Source: Phycisphaerales bacterium (GTDB lineage Bacteria > Planctomycetota > Phycisphaerae > UBA1845 > UTPLA1). From it: a stretch of DNA of 64,000 nt. The notes under the pieces were generated by a model. That model was not told the DNA's origin. It saw only the letters and a program-made list of their open reading frames with translations, and searched no databases. The DNA lies in NCBI GenBank assembly GCA_020639075.1, contig JACKHI010000001.1, positions 1,674,001 through 1,738,000 on the forward strand, read 5' to 3'. Positions 1-8,561 of the stretch are shown here, in pieces. Made by a program: the position numbers and the translations under genes. Every line of letters starts with the position of its first letter. The stretch's first letter is position 1.

Positions 1-1472
1 GGCAAGAAGCCCGTGCCGTTGCATTGATCGCAATCGCCTTCGTCATTCGACGGATCAAAATCCTCGAGCGATTCTTCCGCATCCTGGAGGTCGTCCATCT
101 GCGACTCGAGGTCGTTCAGCGACTGCTCCATCTGCTCCATTTCGTTGAGCTGTTCGCCGGCTTCCCCGAGTTCCTTCTGGGCTTGTTCAGTCTTGCCCTC
201 TTCAAGCGACTTCGACGCCTGCTTCATCGAGTCGCCCATCTTCTCGCACTGCTGATTCGCCTTCTGTTGGGCCTTCTGCTCCTGCTGGATCTTGTTGAGC
301 AGCTTCTCCATCTGCTCCTTCGTGACGCCCTTGTCCTGCATGCGCTGAGCCAGTTCCTCGGCCATTTTCTTCAACTGCTCAGGGTCTTTCTTCGCCAGAT
401 CGCTGAGCGTGCGCTGCGCATCTTCCTTCGACATTCCGGCATTCTGCAGTTGTTGTTGCGCCTGCTTGTCCTGTCCGGCCTGCTGTTTTTCAGCGGCTTC
501 CTTCAACTTCTTGGCCAGTTCATTCAACTGACTCTTCAGCTTCTCCGCCGATGCCGGATCCATCTTGCCGTCGTGAGCTCGCTTCGCCAGCTTCTCCTGA
601 AGCTTCTTGACCTCTTCCTGGGCTTCGCCGAAGTCCCCTGCCGACATGTGGCTCATCAACTCTCGCAGTTCGCTCTTCGGATCTTCCGGCTGACCGATCT
701 GACGAAGCCGCTTGTTGATTTCTCGCTGCGCACGGAACTTGTCGGCGTCCGCCTTGTTCTTGAGCGCTTCCTTAAGCGTGTTCAACTGCTTCTTCGCCAT
801 TCGGCGCTTGAAATTCGGATCGGAATTCATCCGGGCGAGATCTTTCGCGTCCAGCTTGCGATTCTCGTCCAGATCCACATCCGGATTCTGTTCCGCGACC
901 TTCTCGATAATACTCACGGGGCGCTTCAGCACTTCGGCTTTCGCCAGGTTTTCGGCAGCGTCCACGCGCGCCTTCGCCTGATCGTCTTGCCTCCCCAGCA
1001 GATCGAGTTCCGGAATCAGCAGCGACAACGCCGCAATCAGCAACATCATGCCGCTTAACGAAAGCGAGCCGCTCCAGCGGACGGGAAGGAACCGTCGAGC
1101 GCTCATTCCCGCGACCGATTGCTCCGCGTCGTGATGCACCGCAGTCGCGAACGCGTCGCCTTCAACGCCGGCAATCGCCACGGACGTAGACGTCCGCTCG
1201 CGCAGCCCCGCAGCCGCATCCAGCGCCTCGGCCGCCGCCAGAAGACTCTCGCGACGCATCGACAACCAGATGAACGATGCGACCACGCTGCCGCCGAGGA
1301 TTCCCAGCGCGACGCGATCCATCGGCCATTTCATACTGAACAAGCGATGAGGCACCCAGAGTGCGATCCACAACCCGATGCCCCAGACCAGGCACCAGCC
1401 GAGAACATGCAGCCATCGATTCAACCACAATCGCCGCTGAGCACGCACGACTTCGCGTTCGAGATGGGACAT
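1..1472 (-). CDS. Membrane-anchored coiled-coil protein, partial (runs off left edge)
   Basis: Translating the reverse strand from the ATG at 1472 gives 490 codons with no stop before the window edge. GGAGG sits 9 nt upstream of the ATG. The N-terminus has hydrophobic segments near residues 18-40, 55-70 and 138-155. From about residue 160 the protein is charged and rich in Gln, Lys and Glu, with heptad-like coiled coil to the edge. The last visible residues contain one DnaJ-like CxxCxGxG motif (CDQCNGTGF). The layout resembles large planctomycete DUF4175-type membrane proteins found near MoxR/DUF58/BatA clusters, but the neighbouring genes are off-window. The function is unknown. The coding assignment is strong because the alternative plus-strand frame is only a Leu/Arg-rich mirror of the coiled coil. 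Confidence 0.8.
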   Translation of the reverse strand, partial: MSHLEREVVRAQRRLWLNRWLHVLGWCLVWGIGLWIALWVPHRLFSMKWPMDRVALGILGGSVVASFIWLSMRRESLLAAAEALDAAAGLRERTSTSVAIAGVEGDAFATAVHHDAEQSVAGMSARRFLPVRWSGSLSLSGMMLLIAALSLLIPELDLLGRQDDQAKARVDAAENLAKAEVLKRPVSIIEKVAEQNPDVDLDENRKLDAKDLARMNSDPNFKRRMAKKQLNTLKEALKNKADADKFRAQREINKRLRQIGQPEDPKSELRELMSHMSAGDFGEAQEEVKKLQEKLAKRAHDGKMDPASAEKLKSQLNELAKKLKEAAEKQQAGQDKQAQQQLQNAGMSKEDAQRTLSDLAKKDPEQLKKMAEELAQRMQDKGVTKEQMEKLLNKIQQEQKAQQKANQQCEKMGDSMKQASKSLEEGKTEQAQKELGEAGEQLNEMEQMEQSLNDLESQMDDLQDAEESLEDFDPSNDEGDCDQCNGTGFL

Positions 1473-1809
1473 CGATTGAAGCCTCCAGATCTGCGGATTG
1501 GCCGTTCCGGCCCAACCCAATACCGCACCGAGAGTTATGACGTATTCTAGGACCCGCCCTTTTCAGGAGCAACGATCGATCTCAGACAGACCGCGCCCGC
1601 ACTGAGCAGTCCCTTTCAATCCCAATCCACTCCGAACTGCAAGAGCCAATTCCCGAATCGGCAATCTGTTGGACGCTCGTCAACAGACCCGGGTTCCGCC
1701 GATTTCGCCCACGATGCAGCATAAATCGAAGCCTGGACCAGCCTTGTGACGATGAGACGTTATACTCCGCGCCGCATCCCGCAGCCGCGAAACGACGTAT
1801 GATCACGAT
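1473..1809. other. Divergent intergenic region
   Basis: This 337-bp gap separates the minus-strand coiled-coil gene from the plus-strand DUF502 gene and should hold promoters for both. A TATACT hexamer at 1761-1766 lies about 45 bp before the DUF502 start and is a possible -10 box. I see no convincing -35 partner. Open frames here have no recognisable protein character. Confidence 0.4.
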
Positions 1810-2547
1810 ATGATCCCCGAGCTCCCCGAAAACCCAATACCGCCGCCAAAGCCGAAGCCCGTTGCACCAACATCACTGCGCGGTCGGCTCGTCGCAGGCA
1901 TTTTGCTGATCATCCCCCTCGCCGTCACCGCAATTCTGATCCGCTATGTCTATTCCGCCGCCCTGATGTTCGGCACACAAGTGGTCAACTGGATCCACCT
2001 CGGCATCACATGGCTCAAGACGCGGAATACCCAGGTCGAGCCGTTTATCGATCCCGAACAGCCCGGCTGGTACTACAAAGTCATGGCCGTCGCCCTCACG
2101 ATCTGCCTGCTTTACATGCTCGGCTGGCTCGGTACCAACGTCGTCGGCCGGCGGATCATCGAAATCGTCGAGGGTCTGCTGGAGCGAATCCCCCTTGTGG
2201 ACACGATCTACGGGGCCATGAAACGCATGGTGCACGCACTCGGCGGGATCGGAAAAGACGAAAAGGACAGCCGCGTCGTACTCGTCGATTTCCCGCACGA
2301 GAACATGAAGGCCATCGCATTCATGACAAATACGCTCGTCGATCTCAACAGCGGCACCAAAATGGCGACTGTCTACGTGCCCACAACTCCCAATCCCACC
2401 AGCGGTTACATGGAAATCGTCCCGGTCGATCGGATCACGCTGACCGACTGGACGATGGAAGAGGCCCTCTCGATGATCCTCTCGGGCGGAGCCACAGCGC
2501 CGCCCAGCGTGCGGCTCGTTCCCGGCAAATCCACTCCGGCAAACTGA
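1810..2547 (+). CDS. DUF502 family membrane protein
   Basis: This 245-residue protein matches the DUF502 family. It has a Pro-rich N-terminus, a transmembrane segment near residues 24-50, a second near 90-110, then the conserved block LLERIPLVDTIYGAMKRMV around residues 122-140. After that comes a soluble beta-rich domain with the family's VYVPTTPNPTSGY motif near residue 190. The family is inner-membrane and of unknown biochemical role; DUF502 genes often occur near translation or envelope genes. The next gene, rpsA, has its own promoter 65 bp downstream of the stop. There is no clear Shine-Dalgarno sequence before the ATG, so the start is moderately certain. Confidence 0.88.
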   Translation: MIPELPENPIPPPKPKPVAPTSLRGRLVAGILLIIPLAVTAILIRYVYSAALMFGTQVVNWIHLGITWLKTRNTQVEPFIDPEQPGWYYKVMAVALTICLLYMLGWLGTNVVGRRIIEIVEGLLERIPLVDTIYGAMKRMVHALGGIGKDEKDSRVVLVDFPHENMKAIAFMTNTLVDLNSGTKMATVYVPTTPNPTSGYMEIVPVDRITLTDWTMEEALSMILSGGATAPPSVRLVPGKSTPAN

Positions 2548-2611
2548 GCCCTTCGGACTTGACGACACGTTTTTTCGTCGCCGCGCCAGGAAACCTGCTC
2601 TAACGTTCGGA

Positions 2612-2640
2612 TTGCCCGACCGATAGATCTGATGTATATT
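2612..2640 (+). promoter_or_regulatory. Putative sigma-70 promoter for rpsA
   Basis: TTGCCC at 2612-2617 and TATATT at 2635-2640 are separated by 17 bp, a good housekeeping promoter. Transcription would begin near 2647, giving a leader of roughly 218 nt before the rpsA start. This was read by eye and has not been tested. Confidence 0.5.
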
Positions 2641-2864
2641 TCGAGGTTTCGAATCGCGACGTAGCGATTCTCTCGTTGTTCCGGCAATTCTCGCGCGGAA
2701 TGACGATCCATGGCAGGGACCGCGTGCGACGGTGCGGTCCGCTTCTCGGCGACAGGCCAAAACGCGCCGCTCGGGAAGAAACATCTCCTTCGCATGCCTT
2801 CGGCGCCATCACGATACACCTCTGCATCTTTCGGCTTCCGAACGCAATTCAGGTATCCACACGA

Positions 2865-4709
2865 ATGCTCAAACTCGACAATGCAACTCTGGACCAGATC
2901 GACGTCTCCGATGAGGAATTGAATCGTGAACTGTCGTCCGTCTTCGGCGACACGATCACCGACGAATCCATCGACAAGAACATCGAAACATCCGTCGGCG
3001 AATTCAAGGCGGACAGCATCCTCAAGGGTCGAATCATCGGCATCAGCGGCAACGAAGTGGTTGTCGACGTCGGCCTCAAGAGCGAAGGTTATGTCCCCCT
3101 CACGGAATGGGACGACCAGTCGGAAATCGATCCCGGCGATGAGATTGAAGTCCTTCTTGAAGCGCTCGAGACCGACTCCGGCGGCCTGATGCTCTCGAAG
3201 CGCAAAGCCGATCGCATCCGCGGCTGGGAGCGCCTCCTCAGCGAGTGCAAGGAAGGCGACAAGGTCGAAGGCAAAGTCATGCGGAAGATCAAGGGCGGCC
3301 TGCTCGTCGATATCGGCGTGCCCGTCTTCCTGCCCGCCAGCCAGGTCGACACGCGCCGCCCCGGCGATGTCGGCCACTTCATCGGCAAGACGATCGAGGC
3401 GGTCGTCCTCAAGATCGATGAAGCCCGACGCAACATCGTCATCTCCCGACGCAAGCTCATCGAAACGGAGCGCGCGACGGCCAAGAACAAGCTCATGGCG
3501 GAAATCGAAGTCGGTCAGATCCGCGAGGGCGTCGTCAAGAACATCGCCGACTTCGGCGCGTTCATCGACCTCGGCGGCATCGACGGTCTGCTCCACATCA
3601 CGGACATGAGCTGGGATCGCATCGGCCATCCGAGCGAAATGCTCCGCATCGATCAGAAGACCAACGTCAAGGTCCTCAACATCGACAAGGAAAAAGAGAA
3701 GATCGCCCTCGGCCTCAAGCAGACGACGGAGAATCCGTGGGAAAAGGTCGGCGAGAAGTACCCCGTCGGCTCCAAGATCACCGGAACTGTCGTCAATATC
3801 ACGCCCTACGGCGCGTTCGTGCGGCTTGAAAGCGGCATCGAAGGCCTCGTTCACATCTCCGAGATGTCCTGGACGCGGCGCATCAACCACCCGTCCGAGA
3901 TCCTCCAGCCGGAACAGGACATCGAAGTCGTGGTCCTGGAGATCGACAAGGACAAGCAGGAAATCTCGCTCGGCATCAAGCAGACGGAAACCAACCCGTG
4001 GACGCTCGTCGCCGAGAAGTATCCGCCGAACACTGTCGTCACGGGCACCGTCCGCAACCTGACGAACTACGGCGCCTTCATCGAGATCGAAGAAGGCATC
4101 GACGGTCTGCTCCACGTCTCCGACATGAGCTGGACCAAGAAGATCAGCCATCCGTCGGAACTGCTGAAGAAGGGCGAAGAAATCAAGTGCGTCGTCCTCT
4201 CCGTGGATCAGGAGAAGGCCCGCATCGCCCTCGGCCTCAAGCAGCTCACGGAAGATCCTTGGCTCCACGCCGTGCCCGAGCGCTACATCCCGGGCATGAT
4301 CGTCAAGGGCAAGGTCACGAAGATCACCAACTTCGGCGTCTTCGTCGAGCTGGAAGAGGACCTCGAAGGTCTCCTTCACGTCTCGGAGCTCTCCGACGAA
4401 CACATCGACGATCCGCATCAGGCCGTCGAAATCGGTCAGGAACTTGAAGTCAAGATCCTCCGCGTCGATACCCAGGATCGCAAGATCGGCCTCTCCAAAA
4501 AGCGCGCCGATTGGGCGTCCCAGGGCGACGAGGGCGGCGAAGGCGGCAAGCCGAGCGGCGGCGGATTCAAGCCGCGTCGCGGTGGTCTCCACGGAAGCAC
4601 CGGCGAGGATACGACCGACATGATCTCGGCGACTGTCCTCTTCAACGACAAGACGGCGAAGCCGGCCGAACCGGAAGCGTCCGAAGGCGATTCCGAAAAG
4701 AGCGAATAA
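2865..4709 (+). CDS. rpsA: 30S ribosomal protein S1 (six S1 domains)
   Basis: The product is 614 residues. It carries six OB-fold S1 repeats at roughly 50-120, 135-205, 222-290, 306-376, 393-463 and 480-550. Repeats 3-6 show the canonical pattern GTVxNITxYGAF...GLVHISEMSW. The last 60 residues are a Gly/Ser/Glu-rich tail. S1 binds mRNA leaders and helps the 30S subunit load unstructured or SD-poor messages. I chose the ATG at 2865 because the sequence upstream in the same frame is Arg-rich and unlike S1. The start has only a weak SD (AGG), as is common for rpsA. The gene stands alone, with its own promoter and a strong terminator. Confidence 0.96.
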   Translation: MLKLDNATLDQIDVSDEELNRELSSVFGDTITDESIDKNIETSVGEFKADSILKGRIIGISGNEVVVDVGLKSEGYVPLTEWDDQSEIDPGDEIEVLLEALETDSGGLMLSKRKADRIRGWERLLSECKEGDKVEGKVMRKIKGGLLVDIGVPVFLPASQVDTRRPGDVGHFIGKTIEAVVLKIDEARRNIVISRRKLIETERATAKNKLMAEIEVGQIREGVVKNIADFGAFIDLGGIDGLLHITDMSWDRIGHPSEMLRIDQKTNVKVLNIDKEKEKIALGLKQTTENPWEKVGEKYPVGSKITGTVVNITPYGAFVRLESGIEGLVHISEMSWTRRINHPSEILQPEQDIEVVVLEIDKDKQEISLGIKQTETNPWTLVAEKYPPNTVVTGTVRNLTNYGAFIEIEEGIDGLLHVSDMSWTKKISHPSELLKKGEEIKCVVLSVDQEKARIALGLKQLTEDPWLHAVPERYIPGMIVKGKVTKITNFGVFVELEEDLEGLLHVSELSDEHIDDPHQAVEIGQELEVKILRVDTQDRKIGLSKKRADWASQGDEGGEGGKPSGGGFKPRRGGLHGSTGEDTTDMISATVLFNDKTAKPAEPEASEGDSEKSE

Positions 4710-4778
4710 TAGTCGCCGAGTCTCCCAACGCGTTCGCGCGGCGATGTGAGGAGACAACGACGATTTCTAACAACTTGC

Positions 4779-4810
4779 GGGCCCGGAACGACAGTTCCGG
4801 GCCCTTTTTT
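4779..4810 (+). terminator. Rho-independent terminator of rpsA
   Basis: An 11-bp perfect stem (GGGCCCGGAAC at 4779-4789 with GTTCCGGGCCC at 4794-4804) has a 4-nt loop and is followed at once by six T residues. It lies 69 bp after the rpsA stop. Confidence 0.92.
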
Positions 4811-5029
4811 CTGCAATCGAGGATTGCGCATTCGGCATCCCGACGGACTGATTGAACTGGGCCGTCGCGAATCCGCGCCGTTGTGGAGCGCCGAGCAGAA
4901 ATGAGTGTGGAGACGCACAATTTGCCCGATGCGCGTCGCCCCATAAAAAACCCGCCGGCCCGTTGCCGCATTCGTCCGAAACCACGACGAAATTCGTCAG
5001 AACGCGACGCCCGGCTTGGCCGATGTAGG

Positions 5030-5971
5030 ATGGTTGACCCTGCACGCGGCTACAATGCCGTCGCAGCTCGATTACAGGAGGACCGAGCCATCGCTGTCGA
5101 ACCCGGATTGCAGCAGTACCTCAAGCAGATCAATGAGTGCGATCTGCTGACGGCGCAGCAGGAGAAGGATCTGGCCCGCGCCATCCATCGCGGGACAGCC
5201 GCTGCCGGCCAGTTCGCGCGCGGTGAAATCACTCTGCCAGAAAAAGAGAACCTCGAACGCAGGGGCAACGAAGCCCGCGAGTTGATGATCCGCTCAAACC
5301 TGCGCCTCGTCGTCAGCATTGCCAAGGCATATGGCAATCGCGGTATGCCGCTCAGCGACCTGATCGAAGAAGGCAATCTCGGTCTGCTCCGCGCCGTCGA
5401 GGGATTCGACCCGGATATGGGCTCGCGCTTCAGCACCTATTCCAGCTGGTGGATCAAGCAGTCCATCAAGCGATCGCTCATTAATACCGTCCAACCCGTG
5501 CACATTCCCGCATACATGGTCGAAATGATCACGCGCTGGAAACAGGTTCATCGCAAACTCGAGGAACAACTCGGCCGATCGCCGTCGATTCCCGAAGTCG
5601 CCAAGCAGATGGAACTGCCCGAGAAGAAAGTACGCATCATCAAGCTCGCCGTCCGAGCATTCAGCGCGCCCACACAAACAGAATCGCCCGACGGCAGCCT
5701 CTCGCTCTCCGAGATCCTTCCCGACGAGCGAACCAAGAGCCCCGAAGAAAACGTCTTCAACGCCGCCGAATCCGACATGATCGGTAAGCTCCTCGATGCG
5801 CTCGACGAACGCGAGGCCACGATCCTCCGACTCCGCTACGGTCTGACCGACGAAGACCCGCTCACGCTGAAGGAGATCGGTCAGCGCATCAACCTGACGC
5901 GCGAACGCGTCAGGCAACTCGAAGCCGAGGCGCTTCGAAAGCTTGAGCGCATTCTGTCACCCGATCGCTGA
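5030..5971 (+). CDS. RpoD-like sigma-70 factor (group 1/2)
   Basis: This is a sigma-70 factor of about 313 residues. It has region 1.2 (EPGLQQYLKQI, LLTAQQEKDLA), region 2 (NLRLVVSIAKAYGNRGMPLSDLIEEGNLGL split over 2.1-2.2, then FSTYSSWWIKQSI in 2.3-2.4), region 3 (IPAYMVEMI..., IPEVAKQM) and region 4 with the HTH LTLKEIGQRINLTRERVRQ. Region 1.1 is absent, so it is either a group 2 factor or a short planctomycete RpoD. The start is uncertain. The ATG at 5030 has a poor ribosome site, while AGGAGG at 5076-5081 lies 8 nt before an in-frame ATC at 5090, exactly where homology begins. Upstream GTG/ATG codons at 4883 and 4901 give Arg/Pro-rich, non-homologous sequence. Confidence 0.92.
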   Translation: MVDPARGYNAVAARLQEDRAIAVEPGLQQYLKQINECDLLTAQQEKDLARAIHRGTAAAGQFARGEITLPEKENLERRGNEARELMIRSNLRLVVSIAKAYGNRGMPLSDLIEEGNLGLLRAVEGFDPDMGSRFSTYSSWWIKQSIKRSLINTVQPVHIPAYMVEMITRWKQVHRKLEEQLGRSPSIPEVAKQMELPEKKVRIIKLAVRAFSAPTQTESPDGSLSLSEILPDERTKSPEENVFNAAESDMIGKLLDALDEREATILRLRYGLTDEDPLTLKEIGQRINLTRERVRQLEAEALRKLERILSPDR

Positions 5972-6122
5972 ATCGCGACATAGGACATCTTTCACGTCAT
6001 TCGCAATCTTGCGCGCGCTGGCCACGATCGGTGCGCCGAAAAATACCGACGGCGAACAGAATGGGATGGACGTTCAGCTGTTCGTAGACGCGTGGCTTGT
6101 ACAGTAGCGATACCGAGATTCG

Positions 6123-6704
6123 TCAGCCGTATACCCTGCGTCCCGCGGCCGACGTCTCAATCAGCTTTGCCAGCCGCCGATCGCGCGTCTCGTCGCGCTT
6201 CGCACTCATGACCCAATGACGCGCCGTGCGCTGATAACTCGGCGCCTGCGACGAGAAGAACCCCCAGGCCGCTTTGTTTTTCTTGAATTCGCGCAGTCGC
6301 TTCGCATCCAGATCGCTGTCGCGCGCCTCGTATGAATATCCCGGATGCGTCGGATCCGGCCGCGCCGCGAAGATCGCCCGCCCCGCGTGCGTCATCTTTC
6401 CCGCCGCCTCCAGCTCCGCCATCATTTTCACGTTGATCGCGCTCCAGACGCTCCCCTTCCGCCGCGGTGTAAACCGAATCGAGTAAGACTCATCATCCAC
6501 GCGACGACGAATCCCATCGATCCAACCAAAGCACAACGCCTCGGCGACGCTCTCGGGCCACGTCATCGAGGGTTTGCCCGTGTGCTTCTTGTAGAATCCG
6601 ACAATCAGTTCATCCGCCGTCTTGTGGTTCTTCGTGAGCCACGCGCGGAAGGCGGCGGGTGATCTGAAGAACCGGATCGGTGTCTTGGTTCTTCGTATCG
6701 CCAT
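6123..6704 (-). CDS. YdeI/OmpD-associated family protein
   Basis: This 193-residue protein matches the YdeI or OmpD-associated (Pfam OmdA) family. Family hallmarks are the N-terminal FRSPAAFRAWLTKNH, the block EALCFGWIDGIRRRVDDESY near residues 55-74, and FTPRRKGSVWSAIN near 78-92. The C-terminus is a Lys/Arg-rich helical domain. Members have been linked to resistance to cationic peptides and bacteriocins, but the biochemical activity is not established. The protein has no signal peptide. It is convergent with the upstream sigma factor and is monocistronic. Confidence 0.85.
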   Translation of the reverse strand: MAIRRTKTPIRFFRSPAAFRAWLTKNHKTADELIVGFYKKHTGKPSMTWPESVAEALCFGWIDGIRRRVDDESYSIRFTPRRKGSVWSAINVKMMAELEAAGKMTHAGRAIFAARPDPTHPGYSYEARDSDLDAKRLREFKKNKAAWGFFSSQAPSYQRTARHWVMSAKRDETRDRRLAKLIETSAAGRRVYG

Positions 6705-6795
6705 CTCTGTCCAACTTCCTAATCGACAGAATACCTAAGTTCCACAACGTTCGCGAATCCCCAAGCAGGCGCTTTCAATCGAGCCACTCGCGACG

Positions 6796-6825
6796 TTGAC
6801 GTTCGCTTCAATCAGTCGTTAAGTT
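6796..6825 (+). promoter_or_regulatory. Possible sigma-70 promoter for the beta-helix gene
   Basis: TTGACG at 6796-6801 is followed after 18 bp by TAAGTT at 6820-6825, about 80 bp before the start codon at 6904. The -35 element is good and the -10 is weak. Confidence 0.35.
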
Positions 6826-6903
6826 ACTTCACATACACAAGAGACCGGCAGATACTCATGGGTTCAAGACGCCATTGACCGAAGAAAACGGAGTCTGAAT
6901 ATC

Positions 6904-8505
6904 ATGCCGCGATATGCCTTCCTAATTGCCGCCGGATTCGTCAGCATTTGCAATATTCAATCAGGCCTCTGCGATACACTGCTGTTTGTTGACGACAGCG
7001 CCTCCTCTGGAGGCGATGGAAAGAGCTGGATTGCGCCATTCAACGACCTGCAACACGCGATCGACGCTGCCAATTCGGCAACCGAGCTACCAGTGATCAT
7101 TCGCGTGGGCCAGGGCAGCTACCGACCATCTTTCCTTACAGACGGCGCCGATCCGAAGTCGGCAACGTTCAGACTGCCTGCCGACATTACGATCAAAGGC
7201 GGCTATGCCGGATTCGGCGCAGTCGATCCTGATCTTAACGACCCTGCAGGTTTCGAGACCATCCTGACTGGCGATCTCAATGGCGATGATCTCGACGCCG
7301 ATTTTCCGAATGGTCCCAGTCGATCCGACAATGCCTCGACCGTGTTAACCGCGGACATCGGACCAACATTTACGCTGGAGGGCATTGTCGTCACCGGCGC
7401 GGATGGAGGCAGCGGAGTACTCGTGGAGTTCACCGTCCCCGACAGAGCGCTGTACATCAGACAATGCCGATTTGAACGAAACAGCGGCTCGTACGGAGGG
7501 GCGATACGGAGTACTCACTCATCGTGGGCAGTCGGCGGGCACATTCGAGATTGCCTTTTCCTGGACAATTCCGCCGAAATGGGCGGCGCGATTGGAGCCG
7601 ATTCGATTCTATTAGATATTGAAAACTGCCGGTTTCTCGGCAATTGGGCGAGCGGATCAGGTGGCGCCATTTTCAGCTACCAGTTCTTCTTCTCAAGTGT
7701 GTCAAATTGTCTTTTTTCGGGCAACCACGCTGATAATTACGGCGGCGCCATCGCTGCGCTTAATCAATACTCTCCTCGATTCGTGAATTGCACCATCGTC
7801 GGCAACTCAGCAGTCAGACTGGGCGGCGGCTTCCACGGCGGTTCCACCAGCTTTAGCAACCCGAGATTTCAAAACTCCATCCTTTGGGGAAATTCCGCCG
7901 ACAATCCTGCCATCGTCGACCGAAACCTGAGCATCCTCAACGATTTCGCGGGTGCATACTGCCTGCCTAATGTTCAGATCAACCACTGTTGCATCGAGGG
8001 TTTCGACGCTGCAATGATGGCGTGTCCTGCCCAGGGCAACATCGACGCGGATCCGCAGGTTCTCGATGCCGATGGCCCCGATGAAGTCGTCGGAACTGAG
8101 GATGACGACCTTCGGCTCGCCGCAAAATCGCCCTGCAACGACGCGGGCAACAACAATGATGTCGTCAATTCTCACGGTACGACGCCGATCCCCGACTTCG
8201 ACCTCGATGGAAACGTCCGCAGGCAGGATCTTCCCAATGTCCCGGATGTGGGTGAGGGTACGGCGCCCATCGTCGACATGGGAGCCTACGAGTCCGTTGC
8301 GCCAAGTCTCGTCTCAGGTGACATGAACTGTGACGGCGTAACGGATCTATCCGACCTGTCGCTTTTCTGCCTGGCCCTGACCGATGCCGATGCCTACGCT
8401 GCAGCCCAGCCCGGTTGCTGCACGTGTAACGTCGACGTTAACGACGACGGGCTCAATAACAGCAGCGACATCGCCGCGTTTGTCACACTGATTTCGGGTG
8501 GATGA
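6904..8505 (+). CDS. Exported beta-helix protein with POMP-like repeats and C-terminal dockerin-like module
   Basis: The protein has 533 residues and a signal peptide (residues 1-23). The opening motif LLFVDDSASSGGDGKSW is typical of planctomycete right-handed beta-helix proteins. Residues about 150-330 hold repeats of the form CRFxxNxAxxGGAI, as in polymorphic outer-membrane proteins. A segment around residues 380-460 contains AKSPCNDAGNN and VPDVGEG...VDMGAYE, which usually closes such helices. The last 60 residues (DMNCDGVTDLSDLSLF, VDVNDDGLNNSSDIAAF) form two Asp/Asn calcium loops like a type I dockerin. It is likely a secreted or surface carbohydrate-associated protein. No enzymatic residues can be assigned. 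Confidence 0.88.
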   Translation: MPRYAFLIAAGFVSICNIQSGLCDTLLFVDDSASSGGDGKSWIAPFNDLQHAIDAANSATELPVIIRVGQGSYRPSFLTDGADPKSATFRLPADITIKGGYAGFGAVDPDLNDPAGFETILTGDLNGDDLDADFPNGPSRSDNASTVLTADIGPTFTLEGIVVTGADGGSGVLVEFTVPDRALYIRQCRFERNSGSYGGAIRSTHSSWAVGGHIRDCLFLDNSAEMGGAIGADSILLDIENCRFLGNWASGSGGAIFSYQFFFSSVSNCLFSGNHADNYGGAIAALNQYSPRFVNCTIVGNSAVRLGGGFHGGSTSFSNPRFQNSILWGNSADNPAIVDRNLSILNDFAGAYCLPNVQINHCCIEGFDAAMMACPAQGNIDADPQVLDADGPDEVVGTEDDDLRLAAKSPCNDAGNNNDVVNSHGTTPIPDFDLDGNVRRQDLPNVPDVGEGTAPIVDMGAYESVAPSLVSGDMNCDGVTDLSDLSLFCLALTDADAYAAAQPGCCTCNVDVNDDGLNNSSDIAAFVTLISGG

Positions 8506-8561
8506 CGACAAGATAGCGAGGCATCAACACACCATTTCACTGCCGTTTTCGTGGCATCAAA

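Noticed and set aside
24..1058. 344-residue Leu/Arg-rich plus-strand frame
   Set aside because: It is the antisense image of the minus-strand coiled coil (CTC/CTT codons opposite GAG/AAG). It has no domain, and the minus frame has TM segments and a good ribosome site.
1582..1806. 74-residue minus-strand frame upstream of the coiled-coil gene
   Set aside because: It shows no ribosome site, no family and low-complexity residues; it lies in a divergent promoter region.
2406..4757. 783-residue minus-strand frame
   Set aside because: It lies antisense to rpsA, whose six S1 domains are unambiguous. High-GC codon bias keeps this frame open.
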